From: JAKPUX01 sp964436305
GTDB taxonomy: Bacteria; Zhuqueibacterota; Zhuqueibacteria; Residuimicrobiales; Residuimicrobiaceae
Length of the DNA: 64,000 nucleotides
Reading direction: 5' to 3'
Assembly: GCA_964436305.1 (NCBI GenBank)
Contig: CAYTCI010000004.1
Location: forward strand, 1-64,000
The notes beneath the pieces were generated by a model. That model did not search any database. It was not told where the DNA came from and worked only from the letters and a program-made list of their open reading frames with translations. The translations under genes were made by a program, and so were the position numbers. Below are positions 61,542 to 64,000 of this stretch, in pieces (within the stretch, counting starts at the first letter, position 1; every line of letters starts with the position of its first letter).

Positions 61542-63689
61542 TTGGGAAAAGCAGTTCGCTCCGCGACCCTGCTCCTGCTCTGCGCCACCCTCGCCCGGGC
61601 GGTGAACTGGTACGCCGTCGGCCTCAATGACCAGCAGAACTGGAGCTCCTTCACTATCCAGGCGATCGATATCTATCACGGCGCCTACCTCCACCATTCC
61701 GAATTCACCCCTTCCATGGAAATCCAGATGAGCCGGGACTGGTATGGCAACCGGCCCAATGATGAGCCCTTCGTCTTTTATTGCGAGTTCTCCCTATCCG
61801 CAGATGCCGTCATCATCGGCGCCAAGGTGCGCCTGGACAACACCTGGCATACGGCGCAACCGCAGGATGTCTGGACCGCCGAAAACCAGTTTCAGACTGC
61901 ACCGGCCGGCCAACCCCGCTGCCTGCTGCGGCAATATGTCCAGCGCGATTACTCCGGCGCGCGCAGCAAACGCTATCTGATGCAGGTTTCCCCGATCCAG
62001 TTCGGCTCTCCGTTCAGCATCGCAATCACCTTCCTGGCCCCCAACACCCTCGAGCTGGACAGCGAGCGTGCCTCCATTTTCAACACCGATTTCCTGACAT
62101 ACCGGGAGCGGGTCCCGATCCGCTACTCTTTCCTGGACGTTCATGCTCCGGAAAATGCACCGGTTTTCGAGAATGCCGGCGGCACTATCCCCTTCGCAAA
62201 GAACGCCGAGGGGTGGTGGCGCGCTGACCTCACCTACCTCTATTGGATTGATCCTTATATGAGTTGGCCGGCGCGCAAGAACATCAAACCGGAACTCTTT
62301 TATTACCAGGATAACGTCGAGGGCTACTACCTCCTTTCCGCCTTCCCGCCGGTCGAGCCGCAAGAGCGCAAGCCGAAAAAGGTTCTGATCCTTGCGGACC
62401 TGGGCAGTCAAACCATGGGCTACACCCGGGAGTTTCTGCTCGACCAATTCCACGATATCACCGACCGGAGCTTGAGCTGGAATGACTCCCTGAACATCCT
62501 CCTCATGGACCAGCTCGAGCCCAAACTTCTGCGCAGCCGCTTCTTGCCGGCCGACTATGCCAACCAGACGGCGCTCTTCAACGAGATGCGCAGCTATCCA
62601 ATCCCCCAGCTCAGCGCTACCACGCAGCTGCTCCGCCGGGCGGTGGCTTTTTTCAATCAGGCTGCAACCGATGGGGAGATCTGGCTGATCACGACGGCTG
62701 AAAAGGACGCCGTCCCGGTGCAAAAGGCCAATGACATCATCGAACTGACGGTCCGTCAGCTCCGCCAGCAGGTCGTCATCAAGATCGTCGCATGCGGCCA
62801 GCCCAGCGATTACCTTTATGTCGGCGGCCAGTATTATGCAGGCAATGATTACCTGTTTGAGAATCTGACGCGACTGACGCACGGCGGCACCCTGCGCCCG
62901 GGCCATGCAGAGGCCTACCATCTGCCGCTGGCCCTGGCCGAGCTGCTCGCCCCGGCGCTCGATCTGATGGAGGCCGATCCGGTCCCGGCAAACGGCTACA
63001 ACCGGAACAAGTATTATTTCTTCTCCAGCCGGACCCGCTATCCCCTGCTCTATCCCTACATCGAATTAGGACGGGCGGAGGGAGGGCCGCCTTTCATCAC
63101 CGATTTTTACGGCAATATCGAGGGCGACTGGTTCCACAAGAGAATGGACCTCGCCGCCATGCCGGCCATCAAGCAGCTGCCCCGCCTCAAGCAGCTCTGG
63201 CATGCCCATCATATCGAGGAATTGCTGCAGCAGCCCCAGGCCTGGAACCTGATCGACGAGATCGGCCGTGTCAGCAAGGAGAACAGCCTGGTCAATGCCT
63301 ATTGCGCCCTGGTCATCCCGGCGGCCAATGGCTATGCCGCCTTCCAGCGCCTCGAAGAGCATGAAACTGCGATAACCTCCTCCTCAGCGCCGCGGCAGCC
63401 CGAACATTTTGAGGTCAGGGCCTATCCCAATCCTTTCAACACCCAGACCCGGGTCATCGCCCGGTTTCAGCCGGCCGAGCACAGCGGATTCGTGTCCGTC
63501 CGCATCTATTCGCTGCTCGGTGCACAGGTCCGGCAATGGCAGCAGCCCGTGAGCGCCGGAGCAAGCCGTATTGAACTCGTCTGGGACGGTGCCAATGACC
63601 GGCAGGAACCGGTCAGCAGTGGCCTCTACTGGATCCAGGTCCAGCGCGGCACCGAGCAGTATGTCCTCAAACTCACCTGTCTGAAATAG
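61542..63689 (+). CDS. Secreted VIT-like protein with type IX-style C-terminal sorting domain
   Basis: A 715-residue exported protein. A TTG start has a perfect ribosome site (AAGGAGG, five bases). The signal peptide covers residues 1-20 (LLLLCATLARA). The N-terminal 150 residues are beta-rich and resemble a VIT (inter-alpha-trypsin) domain: FVFYCEFSLSADAVIIGAKV. A VWA-like segment may follow (KKVLILADLGSQTMGYTREF), though the canonical DxSxS metal motif is not clear; here it reads DLGSQT. The last 80 residues form a T9SS/FlgD-Ig-like sorting domain: YPNPFNTQTRVIARF, VRIYSLLGAQVRQW and SSGLYWIQVQ. The next gene, 13 bases downstream, encodes a related protein. Confidence 0.75.
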   Translation: MGKAVRSATLLLLCATLARAVNWYAVGLNDQQNWSSFTIQAIDIYHGAYLHHSEFTPSMEIQMSRDWYGNRPNDEPFVFYCEFSLSADAVIIGAKVRLDNTWHTAQPQDVWTAENQFQTAPAGQPRCLLRQYVQRDYSGARSKRYLMQVSPIQFGSPFSIAITFLAPNTLELDSERASIFNTDFLTYRERVPIRYSFLDVHAPENAPVFENAGGTIPFAKNAEGWWRADLTYLYWIDPYMSWPARKNIKPELFYYQDNVEGYYLLSAFPPVEPQERKPKKVLILADLGSQTMGYTREFLLDQFHDITDRSLSWNDSLNILLMDQLEPKLLRSRFLPADYANQTALFNEMRSYPIPQLSATTQLLRRAVAFFNQAATDGEIWLITTAEKDAVPVQKANDIIELTVRQLRQQVVIKIVACGQPSDYLYVGGQYYAGNDYLFENLTRLTHGGTLRPGHAEAYHLPLALAELLAPALDLMEADPVPANGYNRNKYYFFSSRTRYPLLYPYIELGRAEGGPPFITDFYGNIEGDWFHKRMDLAAMPAIKQLPRLKQLWHAHHIEELLQQPQAWNLIDEIGRVSKENSLVNAYCALVIPAANGYAAFQRLEEHETAITSSSAPRQPEHFEVRAYPNPFNTQTRVIARFQPAEHSGFVSVRIYSLLGAQVRQWQQPVSAGASRIELVWDGANDRQEPVSSGLYWIQVQRGTEQYVLKLTCLK

Positions 63690-63702
63690 GGAGGCGAAAA
63701 CC

Positions 63703-64000
63703 ATGAAACGGCAGTTCGTTCTCCTCCTCAGCTTGCTGCTGGTCACAATAGCCTCCGCCACCCGTATCAGCATTTATGAAGCGGGCTATCCGCAGAATCG
63801 CGACGACAATGTCCGTGTGGAAGAGGTGACCGATGTGGTCCGGACCCGCGGTATCTATATCGAACACCAACTCCATCTCTCTTTCGCTTACGATTTCAAC
63901 TCCTGGTTCTTCACCAATTATAATGAGCTCGAGCTGGAATGGACTTTCCAGATGCCGGAAGAGGTTACCCTGTTCAATCTATATTACTGGAAAGAGGATT
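63703..64000 (+). CDS. Second VIT-like secreted protein, N-terminal part (cut by window edge)
   Basis: The first 99 codons are visible; GGGAGG lies before the ATG. The signal peptide is MKRQFVLLLSLLLVTIASA. The visible mature part contains RGIYIEHQLHLSFAYDFN followed by NYNELELEWTFQMPEEVTL. This parallels the previous protein's YHGAYLHHSEFTPSMEIQ and FVFYCEFSLSADAVI at the same spacing, and the ELEWTFQMPEEVTLF strand is typical of VIT domains. It is probably a tandem paralogue in the same operon. The rest of the gene lies beyond the window. Confidence 0.7.
   Translation, partial: MKRQFVLLLSLLLVTIASATRISIYEAGYPQNRDDNVRVEEVTDVVRTRGIYIEHQLHLSFAYDFNSWFFTNYNELELEWTFQMPEEVTLFNLYYWKED

Overview
The window is about 64 kb of GC-rich, densely coded chromosomal DNA with roughly 50 protein genes and one tRNA. 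It has no phage, insertion sequence or CRISPR array that I can recognise. The gene content points to a Gram-negative member of the Fibrobacteres-Chlorobi-Bacteroidetes (FCB) superphylum or a related candidate phylum of the KSB1/Calditrichota kind; this placement is inference. The signs are a GWxTD-domain protein, a PEGA/DUF5683-type protein, a type IX secretion-like C-terminal sorting domain (YPNPFN), TamA/TamB, Wza-like export genes, lipoproteins and sigma70-like promoters of ordinary spacing. Several genes start with TTG or GTG.

Region 1 (1-13306, minus strand) is one long polysaccharide operon. In transcription order it encodes a PEGA-domain protein, a fibronectin-III lipoprotein, a Wza-like SLBB export protein, a Wzz-like chain-length protein, a separate BY-kinase, a phosphoglycosyl transferase fused to a dehydratase-like membrane SDR protein, an asparagine synthase, an AMP-ligase, a NadE-like ATP-pyrophosphatase and an acyl carrier protein cut by the window edge. 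The last four look like an acid-activation and amidation module for decorating the polysaccharide. A plus-strand promoter, a structured region and a terminator just upstream of the operon mark a possible small RNA.

Region 2 (14264-28591) is mostly housekeeping: DUF937 protein, U32 peptidase/RNA-hydroxylation-type protein, amino acid permease, acetate kinase, tRNA-Gly(CCC), a 56-residue helix-turn-helix-like protein with a xylulokinase, an rRNA methylase, a cyclophilin, two adjacent tRNA methylthiotransferases and an M19 dipeptidase. Region 3 (28588-39334) is envelope biology: an FrhB-like Fe-S protein, TamA and TamB in one overlapping run, then on the minus strand two L,D-transpeptidases, a membrane protein and a lipoprotein that ends in lysine, which together resemble the Braun lipoprotein system.

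Region 4 (39685-54292) starts with an NtrC-type two-component pair and continues with a GNAT enzyme, an aldose-epimerase-like protein, a protease/propeller/barrel protein, a homocysteine methyltransferase-MTHFR fusion, a GWxTD protein, a SWIM protein, a secreted DUF4412-like protein and DapF. Region 5 (54377-59868, minus) carries a MacB-like ABC pair, two-subunit class I fumarase and GTP-dependent PEP carboxykinase. Region 6 (60260-64000) holds a lytic transglycosylase behind tandem sigma70-like and sigma54-like promoters and two related secreted VIT-like proteins, the second cut by the window edge.
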